The position numbers and the translations under genes were made by a program. DNA of 44,785 nucleotides from an uncultured Bacilli bacterium (GTDB lineage Bacteria; Bacillota_I; Bacilli_A; RF39; UBA660): contig CANROK010000004.1 of the NCBI GenBank assembly GCA_947632205.1, positions 1 to 44,785 of the forward strand, read 5' to 3'. The notes below the pieces were generated by a model. The model saw only the letters and a list, made by a program, of their open reading frames with translations, was not told the DNA's origin and searched no databases. Below are positions 8,317 to 16,999 of this stretch, one piece after another; positions within the stretch are counted from its first letter, which is position 1, and each line of letters begins with the position of its first letter.

Positions 8317-9645
8317 TTGCAAATAGACTTAAATAAGAGTATTTATGATGATTTATTAAAATGGAAAAATGAAAAAATAAATATTAAACCATTAATAGTA
8401 TTAGGAGTTCGTCAATGTGGAAAAACATATATAATTGATGAATTTTGTCGTAAAGAATATAAAAACTATAAATATGTAAATTTATTAGAGGATAAAGAAA
8501 TTGTAACATTATATAATTCTAATATGAATTCAACAGAAAAATATAATAGATTAAAAATTCTTTTAAATTTTGATTTTGAAAAAGAAGACTCTATTGTATT
8601 TTTTGACGAAATTCAAGAGTCAGAACAATTGATTTCTGAATTAAAATATTTTTGTGAAAAGCATAACAATGTTAGAATTGTTTGCGCAGGTCCATTGCTA
8701 GGTATAAAATTAAAAAGATTTAATGCCTCTTTTCCTGTTGGCAAGATAAAAATGTTAAATATGTATCCAATGAGTTTTGAAGAATTTTTATATGCTATGG
8801 ATCAATATTTACTTGTTAATTTAATATATGAATGTTTTGAAAAAAATAAAAAAATTGGTAAAGAAGTACATGAAAAGGTTTTAAATTTATATAGAATTTA
8901 TTTGATAACTGGTGGAATGCCTGAAAGTATTAATAATATGGTTAGTATTAATGCTGATTATATAAAATATGATGTCAATATAATAAAAGATATAGTGGAT
9001 TCATATTTTAAAGACATGAATAAATATGTTTTGAATGATAATGAAGCTTTAAAAATTAATAGAGTTTATAATTCATTACCATCACAACTTACTAATATAT
9101 CTAAAAAATTTCAATATTCTAATATACATAAAGACGCTAGAGAAAGAGAATATGCTACTGCAATTGATTGGCTAGAGGTTAATAATATGATTTTAAGATG
9201 TAAGTGTATAAATAATCCAGATATTCCTTTAGAAGGATTTGTTAACGAAGAAACATTTAAATTGTATTTAAGTGATATTGGTATATTGAATAATTTACTT
9301 AAAATAAGATTAGAAGATATTTTAAATGATAATGTCTCATTATATAAAGGTGTAATTGCAGAAAATTATGTGGCAACCGAACTTTTAGTAAATGGATATA
9401 ATTTATATTATTGGAAAAATAATGCCACAGCAGAAATAGATTTTTTAATATATAATAATGATGGTATAATACCTATTGAGGTAAAAGCAAATAATAATAA
9501 TCAATCAAAAAGTTTAAAAATTTATATGCAAAAATATAATCCTAAGTATGGTATAAGAATAAGTACAAAAGAATTTGGATATGATAATAAAAATAAAATA
9601 AAAAGTATACCATTATATGCAACTTTTGCTATAAAAAATAAATAA
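8317..9645 (+). CDS. AAA_14 / DUF4143 family ATPase
   Basis: Belongs to the large accessory family with an N-terminal AAA_14 ATPase and a C-terminal DUF4143 domain. The Walker A motif is GVRQCGKT (residues 30-37) and Walker B is IVFFDEIQ (Asp97, Glu98). The C-terminal part holds AENYVATELL and the nuclease-like AEIDFLI...IPIEVKA pattern (about residues 350-393). The cellular role of the family is unsettled. The first in-frame start is TTG 8317, immediately after an in-frame TGA and without an SD, yet the N-terminus (SIYDDLLKWK) looks complete. It is unrelated to the polysaccharide genes around it and is probably an accessory insertion. A terminator follows. Confidence 0.85.
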   Translation: MQIDLNKSIYDDLLKWKNEKINIKPLIVLGVRQCGKTYIIDEFCRKEYKNYKYVNLLEDKEIVTLYNSNMNSTEKYNRLKILLNFDFEKEDSIVFFDEIQESEQLISELKYFCEKHNNVRIVCAGPLLGIKLKRFNASFPVGKIKMLNMYPMSFEEFLYAMDQYLLVNLIYECFEKNKKIGKEVHEKVLNLYRIYLITGGMPESINNMVSINADYIKYDVNIIKDIVDSYFKDMNKYVLNDNEALKINRVYNSLPSQLTNISKKFQYSNIHKDAREREYATAIDWLEVNNMILRCKCINNPDIPLEGFVNEETFKLYLSDIGILNNLLKIRLEDILNDNVSLYKGVIAENYVATELLVNGYNLYYWKNNATAEIDFLIYNNDGIIPIEVKANNNNQSKSLKIYMQKYNPKYGIRISTKEFGYDNKNKIKSIPLYATFAIKNK

Positions 9646-9657
9646 GTGATTATACTA

Positions 9658-9690
9658 AATATAGTAAATAAAGTGTTTACTATATTTTTA
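9658..9690 (+). terminator. Terminator after the AAA_14 gene
   Basis: An 11-bp perfect stem, AATATAGTAAA/TTTACTATATT, has a 7-nt loop and a T-run. Confidence 0.8.
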
Positions 9691-9696
9691 TTATAT

Positions 9697-9725
9697 TTGT
9701 ATAATTAATATAAATAGTATATAAT
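9697..9725 (+). promoter_or_regulatory. Promoter of the LCP gene
   Basis: TTGTAT (9697-9702), a 17-bp spacer and TATAAT (9720-9725), 17 nt before the ATG. Confidence 0.6.
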
Positions 9726-9742
9726 TAATTTGAGGTAGTTTT

Positions 9743-11188
9743 ATGAAATTGAACAATAAGAAGGTTAAAAAAGCTAAGAGAATATTCTCTATAATAATAG
9801 GTATTCTTTTACTTGTTTCTATATATATCAATACTTATTTAATAATAAAATATAATGTATTACCAACTAAATATTTAATTGTTTATGGGATATTTATTGT
9901 CTTAGTTCCGATAATATTTATATTTTTTACAATTTTTAGAAGACCAAAAAGATTTATAAGGGGAATTCTCACTTTTTTTGAAATATTTTATATCATATTA
10001 TTATTATTAGTGTTTTTTTATTTGAATAAAACATTTAATTTTTTAGATGATTTATCAAGTAATTTTGGCTATGAAACTAAAAATTATTATGTACTTGTAT
10101 CAAGTACATCAAATTATACAAAAGTAGATGAACTTGCTAATAAAAAGTTAGGATATGCTAAAAATGTTGATTTAAGTATTGATAAAGCCATTATGGAACT
10201 TGATAGTAAAATAACTGCTAATCATGAAGAAAAGAATAGTTATAGTGATTTATTTAATTCGCTTCAAAAAGATGAAATTGATGGAGTTTTAATGATTGAT
10301 AGTATTTATAGTTTACTTACTGAAGATGATGAAGAACTAAAATCAAATACTAAAATATTATATGAATTTAGTATAAAAGAAAAAATTAATGAAATTGGTA
10401 AAGATGTTAATGTTACAGAAGAACCATTTAATGTCTATATATCTGGTATAGATTCTTATGGTAAAGTTACTGATAAAGGTCGAAGCGATGTTAATATAGT
10501 TATGAGCATTAACCCAAAAACACATAAGATTTTAATGATCAATATTCCAAGAGATTATTATGTTAATTTAAATGGTATAAATGAGATGGATAAGCTTACT
10601 CATGCCGGAATATATGGTGTTAATGTTAGTGCTAAAACCATTGAAGACATCCTTGATATAGACATAAATTATTATGTTAAAGTTAATTATAATGCTTTAA
10701 TAAAATTAGTTGATGCCCTAGATGGTGTTGATGTTTATTCAGAGTACAATTTTAAAAGTTCAGAATTCTTTTACAAATTTGAAAAAGGATATAATCATGT
10801 TAATGGTAAAATGGCTCTAGATTTTGTTAGAACAAGAAAAGCATTCCAAGATGGTGATAGAGTAAGAGGAGAAAATCAACAAAGAATGATTGAAGCAATT
10901 ATCAAAAAAGCTAATTCACCAAAAATATTAGTTAAATATTCTGATTTATTAGAGGCCTTAGAAGGCACATTTACAACAAATATAAGTACAGAAAAAATTA
11001 TGAATTTAGTTAATATGCAACTTGATAAAATGCCAGATTGGGAAATTAATTCAATAAGTTTAAATGGTAGTGATGGTAGTGAAATAACTTATAGTGTTCC
11101 AAGTATGGAGTTATATGTTATGTATCCAAATGAAGAAACTATAGAAGATGCTAAAATAAAAATTCAAGAATTAATGGGAGAAGTATAA
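9743..11188 (+). CDS. LytR-CpsA-Psr (LCP) family wall polymer ligase
   Basis: LCP proteins transfer lipid-linked teichoic acids or capsular polymers onto peptidoglycan on the outer face of the membrane. Three membrane helices occupy about residues 11-95. An accessory region follows (about 105-220). The LCP catalytic domain begins near residue 227 with FNVYISGIDSYG, then RSDVNIVMSINP and ILMINIPRDYYV (the pyrophosphate-binding Arg and Asp), and later DFVRTRKAFQDGDRVRGENQQ with the conserved arginines. Length is 481 aa. Three N-terminal helices instead of one is a common Bacilli variant. It has its own promoter and terminator at the head of the polysaccharide locus. Confidence 0.93.
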   Translation: MKLNNKKVKKAKRIFSIIIGILLLVSIYINTYLIIKYNVLPTKYLIVYGIFIVLVPIIFIFFTIFRRPKRFIRGILTFFEIFYIILLLLVFFYLNKTFNFLDDLSSNFGYETKNYYVLVSSTSNYTKVDELANKKLGYAKNVDLSIDKAIMELDSKITANHEEKNSYSDLFNSLQKDEIDGVLMIDSIYSLLTEDDEELKSNTKILYEFSIKEKINEIGKDVNVTEEPFNVYISGIDSYGKVTDKGRSDVNIVMSINPKTHKILMINIPRDYYVNLNGINEMDKLTHAGIYGVNVSAKTIEDILDIDINYYVKVNYNALIKLVDALDGVDVYSEYNFKSSEFFYKFEKGYNHVNGKMALDFVRTRKAFQDGDRVRGENQQRMIEAIIKKANSPKILVKYSDLLEALEGTFTTNISTEKIMNLVNMQLDKMPDWEINSISLNGSDGSEITYSVPSMELYVMYPNEETIEDAKIKIQELMGEV

Positions 11189-11191
11189 TAT

Positions 11192-11226
11192 AAAAAGGAA
11201 ATGCTTAAAAAATATTTTCTTTTTTT
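11192..11226 (+). terminator. Terminator after the LCP gene
   Basis: AAAAAGGAAA pairs with TTTTCTTTTT (one G-T pair), followed by T residues. Confidence 0.6.
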
Positions 11227-11237
11227 ATCAAAATAAT

Positions 11238-11266
11238 TAGACATAAGAAAATATGTGTGTTAAAAT
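11238..11266 (+). promoter_or_regulatory. Promoter, copy A of a 34-bp duplicated box
   Basis: TAGACA (11238-11243), a 17-bp spacer and TAAAAT (11261-11266). The 34 bp at 11236-11269 are identical to 13914-13947. Confidence 0.65.
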
Positions 11267-11294
11267 TAAATAATGTTTGGGATGTGAATAATAT

Positions 11295-12974
11295 ATGAAT
11301 AATGTATTAAAAAATAAACTTGCTAAAAATATTATAAAAATGTTGTTAGTTTTTTCCGGAACAATATTAACATTAGTAATAACTTTAGGTGAGTACAAAA
11401 ATATGGCAAAAATAGGTATATTTAACGCATTAGTTTGTTTTTGTTTTATGATATATCTTATCTTTTATAAAAATATTTTAGAATTAATTAAAAAGAAAGA
11501 ATATTTTATGAGTAAATATTTTGATAATTTACTTTGTCTTATTTTTACATTTAATACATCTAAAGTTATAATAAATAATTTTAGATTTAATCCTTCTTTT
11601 TTAACAAATATCATAAATTTATTTATAGATTTTTTAAATATTAATAATGGTATTTTTTATATTTTTATTGTCTTATTATTTATTGCAATTTTGCCTATAA
11701 TTTACTTAATATGGCTATCTTTTATAAAATATTTGCTGCCAATAGCTAGAAGTTTTGTTAAATCTTTTTCTAAAGTAGAAAAAAAGTTTTTTATTTTTTC
11801 AGTTATAATATTTTTTTCTCTTTGTTGTATAATTAACTTTAAAACTAATGTTTTTACAAGACCCATTTATAAAGATTCACCCGATATTATATATTATGAC
11901 GCTTTATATCGTTCTGACTCTGGAGCTTTGATAGCACAAGATTGTTTCCAAAAAATTAATTCACCAGAAAATGATTTAAGACAACCATTATTTGGTTTAT
12001 TTGCTTTTCCATTTGGTCAAATTGCCGATATAGTTGCTCATATTTTTGATTTTACTTCTTATGATGTAATTTATGCTTTTAGCATTTCTATATTGCAAGG
12101 AATTTGTTTAATAATAATTTCGATTTTATTTGAAAGATTATTAAGTTCTAAAAATTCATTATTAGCATTGTTAAGCTATAGTTGTTTATTTTCAACAATA
12201 TTTTTTGCATTTAATATAGAACAATATGTTTTTGGATTATTCTGGTTAATTATTTTTATTTATAATATTGTAAAGAATAAAAAAACGAATAATATATTAT
12301 TTTCAGCTATTTCTGGAACTTTAATTACCAATTCGATTTGTTTACCTTTTGCACTTTTTAACAAGGACTTAAAAAAATTTATTAAAGATTGTTTTAAATA
12401 TGGTATTTTATTTCTAATTCTTATAGTTATATTTGGCCAAACTCATATAGTTTTAGAGAATCTAATTAACTTTGATAGATATGGTACAGATACTTCGTTT
12501 ACTTTTAATAGAGTATTGCAATTTTTAACTTTTGTAAGTGGTTGTTTTCTTTATCCAAATAGTATAACTAATTTTAATACAGAGAATATTCCATATCATT
12601 ATTCTTATGATGTTAATGTATTAAATAAAATTAATTATATTGGCTTTGGAATAATTATATTATTATTAATTTCTTTTATAATAAATAGAAAGAAAAAAAT
12701 TGCTCAAATAAGTTTTGGATGGTTTTTATTTTCTATACTAATATTAGTAATAATTGGCTGGGGAACTAATGAAAACTGTTTATTTTTATATTCACTATAT
12801 TTTGGTTGGGCATATTTTATTTTACTATATTTACTAGGCCAAAATTTTGTAAACAAATTACCTAAAATGAAATATTTTTTCATAATATTAATTTTACTAA
12901 TGATTATAATAAATGTATATGGAATGTATAATATTGTTGGTTTTGGTATCAAATATTATCCATTTAAGTTGTAG
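11295..12974 (+). CDS. Polytopic membrane protein, possible GT-C-fold glycosyltransferase
   Basis: A 559-aa protein with about 12 membrane helices. After four N-terminal helices it has a long extracellular loop (about residues 185-240) with SPDIIYYDALYRSDSGALIAQD and LRQPLFGLFAFPFG, followed by more helices. An acidic loop between early helices followed by a membrane core is the general plan of GT-C enzymes that use polyprenyl-phosphate sugars, but I recognise no specific family. It sits 8 nt upstream of a UbiA-type prenyltransferase that could make such a donor, so the two may work together. Both stand behind the duplicated promoter. The function is inferred from layout only. Confidence 0.6.
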   Translation: MNNVLKNKLAKNIIKMLLVFSGTILTLVITLGEYKNMAKIGIFNALVCFCFMIYLIFYKNILELIKKKEYFMSKYFDNLLCLIFTFNTSKVIINNFRFNPSFLTNIINLFIDFLNINNGIFYIFIVLLFIAILPIIYLIWLSFIKYLLPIARSFVKSFSKVEKKFFIFSVIIFFSLCCIINFKTNVFTRPIYKDSPDIIYYDALYRSDSGALIAQDCFQKINSPENDLRQPLFGLFAFPFGQIADIVAHIFDFTSYDVIYAFSISILQGICLIIISILFERLLSSKNSLLALLSYSCLFSTIFFAFNIEQYVFGLFWLIIFIYNIVKNKKTNNILFSAISGTLITNSICLPFALFNKDLKKFIKDCFKYGILFLILIVIFGQTHIVLENLINFDRYGTDTSFTFNRVLQFLTFVSGCFLYPNSITNFNTENIPYHYSYDVNVLNKINYIGFGIIILLLISFIINRKKKIAQISFGWFLFSILILVIIGWGTNENCLFLYSLYFGWAYFILLYLLGQNFVNKLPKMKYFFIILILLMIIINVYGMYNIVGFGIKYYPFKL

Positions 12975-12982
12975 GAGAATTT

Positions 12983-13837
12983 ATGAAATATTTAAAACTA
13001 ATGCGAGTTAAACATTATATAAAAAATTTTTTGATTTTTTTACCATTAATTTTCAGTAAAAATTTATTTTCATCAAATTTATTATTAAAAACTATTTTTG
13101 CTTTTTTATCGTTTAGTTTTATTTCATCTGTTGTTTATATAATTAATGATATTAAAGATAAAGAAAAAGATAAGTTACACGAAAAAAAGAAAAATAGACC
13201 AATTGCATCAGGACAAGTAAGTATAAAGGAAGCACTGGTATTATCTTTTATCTTATTTATCTTATCGTTATTATTTAATTTTTTAGCTATATACAAAATT
13301 ATTAATATGAATTTATTTTATTTATTATTGTATTTGATAATTAATATAATGTATAGCTTTGGACTTAAAGATGTTCCTTTTTTAGATATAGCTATTTTAG
13401 TATCAGGATTTTTAATTAGAATTTTATATGGTGCTTCAATAATAGACGTTCAAGTATCTTCTTGGTTATATTTAACAATTATGTCTGGAGCTTTTTACCT
13501 AGGATTAGGTAAGAGAAGAAATGAAATTCAAAAAAATGGTCAAAATTCAAGAAAAGTTTTAAATTATTACAATGAAAACTTTCTAGATAAAAATATGTAT
13601 ATGTGTTTAACAATGGCTATTATATTTTATTCTTTGTGGGTTGTAGGTGAAAGTGATAGTGCAAATAATTTATTGCTTTGGACTATTCCTTTAGTTATAT
13701 TAATTTTTATGAAATATAATATGGACATTGAAAGTGATAGTTTTGGCGATCCTGTTGAAGTTGTTTATGGAGATAAAACTATATTAACTCTAATTTCACT
13801 ATATGCTATATTGATCATGATTATAATATATGTTTAA
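12983..13837 (+). CDS. UbiA-family prenyltransferase, similar to decaprenyl-phosphate phosphoribosyltransferase
   Basis: Membrane prenyltransferase with about eight helices. The first Asp-rich motif is INDIKDKEKD (Asn55, Asp56, Asp59) followed by KKKNRPIASG. The second region is DVPFLDIAILVSGFLIRILYGA. The N-terminus (LKLMRVKHYIKNFLIFLPLIFS) and the KKNRPIASG stretch resemble the branch that attaches phosphoribose from PRPP to polyprenyl phosphate, rather than quinone or heme enzymes. Such a product would be a lipid-linked pentofuranose donor for a wall polymer. It follows the GT-C-like gene by 8 nt with SD GTAGGAG. Assignment to the subfamily is moderately sure; the substrate is inference. 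Confidence 0.75.
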   Translation: MKYLKLMRVKHYIKNFLIFLPLIFSKNLFSSNLLLKTIFAFLSFSFISSVVYIINDIKDKEKDKLHEKKKNRPIASGQVSIKEALVLSFILFILSLLFNFLAIYKIINMNLFYLLLYLIINIMYSFGLKDVPFLDIAILVSGFLIRILYGASIIDVQVSSWLYLTIMSGAFYLGLGKRRNEIQKNGQNSRKVLNYYNENFLDKNMYMCLTMAIIFYSLWVVGESDSANNLLLWTIPLVILIFMKYNMDIESDSFGDPVEVVYGDKTILTLISLYAILIMIIIYV

Positions 13838-13915
13838 TTTTTTTTCTGTAGAATTAATTGTATTTTGTAAGTTTGGTTTACTATATGATAACAATTATAA
13901 ATTATTAGACATAAG

Positions 13916-13944
13916 AAAATATGTGTGTTAAAATTAATAAGAAT
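13916..13944 (+). promoter_or_regulatory. Promoter, copy B of the 34-bp duplicated box
   Basis: TAGACA (13916-13921), a 17-bp spacer and TAAAAT (13939-13944), 20 nt before the acyltransferase ATG. Confidence 0.65.
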
Positions 13945-13964
13945 TTTATAAAAAGTGAGGATGT

Positions 13965-15026
13965 ATGAAAGAAAGAAATTATGAAATAGATTTTTGGAAA
14001 TTTATATTTAGTATAGTTATTGTAATTTATCATGCATGGTCTTTGAATAAATTTGGTGAAAGAGTGCTATTTCCATATGGATGCTATATTGTAGATTTTT
14101 TCTTTATAGTATCTAGTTATTTAATGATGGTAAAAATTAATACCAATGAAAATAATGAAGATTTAGGAAGTAGTACTTGGAAATTTATTATTGCCAAATT
14201 AAAGCCAATATTTATATATATAATTTTATCTTTTTTTGTTGGCTGTTTATTTGAATATATATTTTTAAAAAGACCTCTCGTAAGTTTTATGACTAATATT
14301 TTTGAATTATTGCAAATGCAAATGAATGGTGTACTTACTTCAGGACAGATATATGCTAATGTAAATAGAGCTGAATGGTATATTTCTTCAATGTTATTTG
14401 TCTTTTTAATTATATATCCACTAGCTTGTAAATATAAAAAAACTTATAGTAAAATAATTGCTCCAATATTTGTCTTTTTAACTTGTAGTTTTATTATTTA
14501 TAATAATATTGGTATTTATGCACCTTTTGAATTACAATATTTATTTATTAATGGCACTATCAGAGCATTTTTAAGTATGAATATTGGAGTCATTGCATAC
14601 GAAATAGTTGAAATATTAAAAAAGTTTTCTTTTAAAAAATTATCTAAATTAATTTTTACTATAGTTGAAATTGGAATTGTGTATGTTTTATTTCATTTTA
14701 TGGAGTATGGTATAGGTGAACAATCAATATTTTTAATTCAATTTTTAACAGCAATTTTAGTAATAATTATTTTTTCTAAAATTAGCTTTATTAATCATTT
14801 GTTTAAACATTCTATTTGGCAAAAATTAAGTAAATTTGGATTCATAATGTATTTAAATCATATGTATATTAGAAACGTTTTAGCCATTTATAATTTTTCT
14901 TATAATAAAAATTTAATTATTTTAATTTCGACAAGTTTAATTATTTCAATAATTACTTCTTTATTAGCAATTTTTATACAAAAAATTATTCAATCTTCTA
15001 AATTTAAAAAGCTATTTTTAAATTGA
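13965..15026 (+). CDS. Acyltransferase family 3 (membrane O-acyltransferase)
   Basis: Integral membrane enzyme of the Acyl_transf_3 family, which adds acetyl or other acyl groups to extracytoplasmic sugars. The N-terminal signature is RNYEIDFWKFIFSIVIVIYHAW with the conserved His near residue 23, followed by CYIVDFFFIVSSYLMM and about ten helices. The C-terminal region has FGFIMYLNHMYIRNVL. Length is 353 aa, full for the family. It has its own copy of the duplicated promoter and the SD GTGAGG. It probably modifies the polymer made by this locus. A decayed relative lies at 25.1-25.7 kb. Confidence 0.88.
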   Translation: MKERNYEIDFWKFIFSIVIVIYHAWSLNKFGERVLFPYGCYIVDFFFIVSSYLMMVKINTNENNEDLGSSTWKFIIAKLKPIFIYIILSFFVGCLFEYIFLKRPLVSFMTNIFELLQMQMNGVLTSGQIYANVNRAEWYISSMLFVFLIIYPLACKYKKTYSKIIAPIFVFLTCSFIIYNNIGIYAPFELQYLFINGTIRAFLSMNIGVIAYEIVEILKKFSFKKLSKLIFTIVEIGIVYVLFHFMEYGIGEQSIFLIQFLTAILVIIIFSKISFINHLFKHSIWQKLSKFGFIMYLNHMYIRNVLAIYNFSYNKNLIILISTSLIISIITSLLAIFIQKIIQSSKFKKLFLN

Positions 15027-15035
15027 AAAAATTTG

Positions 15036-15065
15036 TTGGAAAAAGTTAGTAATCTATGTTATACT
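15036..15065 (+). promoter_or_regulatory. Promoter before the small membrane protein
   Basis: TTGGAA (15036-15041), an 18-bp spacer and TATACT (15060-15065), with AGAAGGAG and ATG just after. Confidence 0.5.
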
Positions 15066-15086
15066 TTCAAGTAAGAAGGAGTAATT

Positions 15087-15389
15087 ATGAATTTTATTTG
15101 TTTATTTTTTCCAGCATTGATTTTAAATTATATTCTAGATTCAAAAGAAAAATTTAATTTTTTGAACTCTATAATTCATTATGGAATATATAATATTTTA
15201 GTAAATTCAATTATGTTATTTATCATTAATTATATAAAGGAAAATAGTTATTTAATTTTAAATAGTGATGCATTTACGGTAAGCTTTAGTTTAAAATATA
15301 TGTTACTTGCAAGTATTGTGGCATTATTTCTTGGGTTATTTATAAAATATATTAGAAAGAATTTTAATGTAACAATTAAAAAGAAATGA
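15087..15389 (+). CDS. Small membrane protein of the polysaccharide locus
   Basis: A 100-aa protein with three hydrophobic segments (about residues 2-16, 28-50 and 68-88) and a basic C-terminal tail (RKNFNVTIKKK). I do not recognise a family. It has a strong SD (AGAAGGAG), its own promoter and lies 7 nt before the LTA-synthase-like gene, so the two are co-expressed. A role as a partner of that enzyme is only suggested by position. Confidence 0.7.
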   Translation: MNFICLFFPALILNYILDSKEKFNFLNSIIHYGIYNILVNSIMLFIINYIKENSYLILNSDAFTVSFSLKYMLLASIVALFLGLFIKYIRKNFNVTIKKK

Positions 15390-15396
15390 GTAAAAA

Positions 15397-16929
15397 ATGA
15401 AAAAAGTAGTAAGTATTTTAAGTAAATTGTTTGTTTTTTTCTTAATGTTCATTTCTCTTTTAATTATTTTTTCTATAAAATGGGCATTAAATAATTTTGA
15501 CAATTTAAGTATAGATGAGATTATTTTTCATATTTTGGGACCTCTTGAAGGAACTGAAAGTGGTAAAATAATTGGTTTTATAAAATATAGTTTGTTTCCA
15601 AGTTTTGTTATAGCAATTGCCTTTTGGATTATTTTATATTTTCTTTTAAAAATGTTAAAGAATAAAAAATATATTGTAAATGTTAGATTATGGAAAAAGA
15701 AATTTAACTTTTTGTTATCAGGTAATATAATAAATATTTTTATTAAATGTATAACGCCATTATTTCTATTAATTGGTATCTATATAAGTTTAAATACTGT
15801 ACATTTTTGGGAATATTTAAAAGAGCAAAATACTAATTCACTTTTTATTGAAGAAAATTATGTTGATCCAAGAGAAGTAAAATTAACATTTCCAAAGGAA
15901 AAAAGAAATTTAATTTATTTGTTTGTTGAATCTTTAGAAAGTTCTTATTTTTCTACTAAATTAGGTGGTACAATGAAAAATAATTTATTGAAAGAATTAA
16001 CGAATTTAACTAAAGATAATATTAGTTTTTCAAATACAGAAAAATTTGGTGGAGCAAGATCATTAGTTGGTACTACATGGACTAGTGCAGCAATGGTTGC
16101 TCAAACTACTGGACTTCCTACAAAATTAGCTGCAGAACTTACAAATGATTATAGTTTTAATACTTATTTACCTGGTGCCTATTCAATTGGAAATATATTA
16201 GAAAATGCAGGATATAATCAAATGTTAATGCTTGGCTCAAATGCTATCTTTGGTAATCGTCGTATTTTTTTTGAAACACATGGCAATTATCAGATTTATG
16301 ATTTAGGAGTTGCAATCAATAATGGTAAGCTTCCGGAAGGATATTATGTTTGGTGGGGCTTTGAAGATTCTAAATTATTTGAATATGCTAAAGAAGAAAT
16401 CATAAAATTAGCTAGTGAAGATAAACCATTTAATTTTACGTTTTTAACTGCAAATACCCATGCAAATGAGGGATATCTAGAAGAAATTTGTGAAACACCT
16501 TATGAAAACCAATATGATAATGTTATATCTTGTACTAGTAAACAAATTATGGAATTTGTTGATTGGTTTAAAAAGCAAAATTTTTATGAAAATACAACTT
16601 TAGTTATTGTTGGTGATCATTTAAGTATGAATCCTGATTATTTTAAAGATGAAAATTATGAAAGAACAGTATATAATTTATTTATAAATTCAGCAGTTAA
16701 TACAAATGATATATATAATAGACAATTTTCAACTTTAGATTTATTTCCTACGACGCTTGCTTCTTTAGGAGTAGAAATTGAAGGAAATAAATTAGCATTA
16801 GGTACAAATTTATTTAGTGGGGAAGATACTTTAATTGAAAAATATGGATATGAAAAAGTAAATGAAGAATTTAAATTAAAAAGTACTTTTTATAATAATA
16901 AATTTATCTATAATCTAAAGAGTGATTAA
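15397..16929 (+). CDS. LTA synthase-like phosphoglycerol transferase (sulfatase fold)
   Basis: Membrane-anchored enzyme of the alkaline phosphatase/sulfatase superfamily, the group of LtaS and MdoB-type phosphoglycerol transferases that act outside the membrane. Three N-terminal helices (about residues 6-30, 65-90 and 112-134) are followed by the catalytic domain from NLIYLFVESLESSYF (metal-binding Glu). The likely catalytic Thr is in GTTWTSAAMVAQTTGLP (near residue 229). VGDHLSM carries the C-terminal metal-binding Asp-His, and FTFLTANTHANEG a further metal-site His. Length is 510 aa. LtaS itself has five helices, so this is a paralogue that may decorate the polysaccharide with phosphoglycerol. 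A terminator follows. Confidence 0.85.
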   Translation: MKKVVSILSKLFVFFLMFISLLIIFSIKWALNNFDNLSIDEIIFHILGPLEGTESGKIIGFIKYSLFPSFVIAIAFWIILYFLLKMLKNKKYIVNVRLWKKKFNFLLSGNIINIFIKCITPLFLLIGIYISLNTVHFWEYLKEQNTNSLFIEENYVDPREVKLTFPKEKRNLIYLFVESLESSYFSTKLGGTMKNNLLKELTNLTKDNISFSNTEKFGGARSLVGTTWTSAAMVAQTTGLPTKLAAELTNDYSFNTYLPGAYSIGNILENAGYNQMLMLGSNAIFGNRRIFFETHGNYQIYDLGVAINNGKLPEGYYVWWGFEDSKLFEYAKEEIIKLASEDKPFNFTFLTANTHANEGYLEEICETPYENQYDNVISCTSKQIMEFVDWFKKQNFYENTTLVIVGDHLSMNPDYFKDENYERTVYNLFINSAVNTNDIYNRQFSTLDLFPTTLASLGVEIEGNKLALGTNLFSGEDTLIEKYGYEKVNEEFKLKSTFYNNKFIYNLKSD

Positions 16930-16951
16930 TTTTAATTAATCATTCTTTTTA
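16919..16951 (+). terminator. Terminator after the LTA synthase-like gene
   Basis: A 12-bp stem (AGAGTGATTAAT/ATTAATCATTCT, one G-T pair) has a 4-nt loop and T5. Confidence 0.8.
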
Positions 16952-16999
16952 ATTGTGTAAATATATGTTATAATCATCTTAGAAATGTAAGAGGAATAT

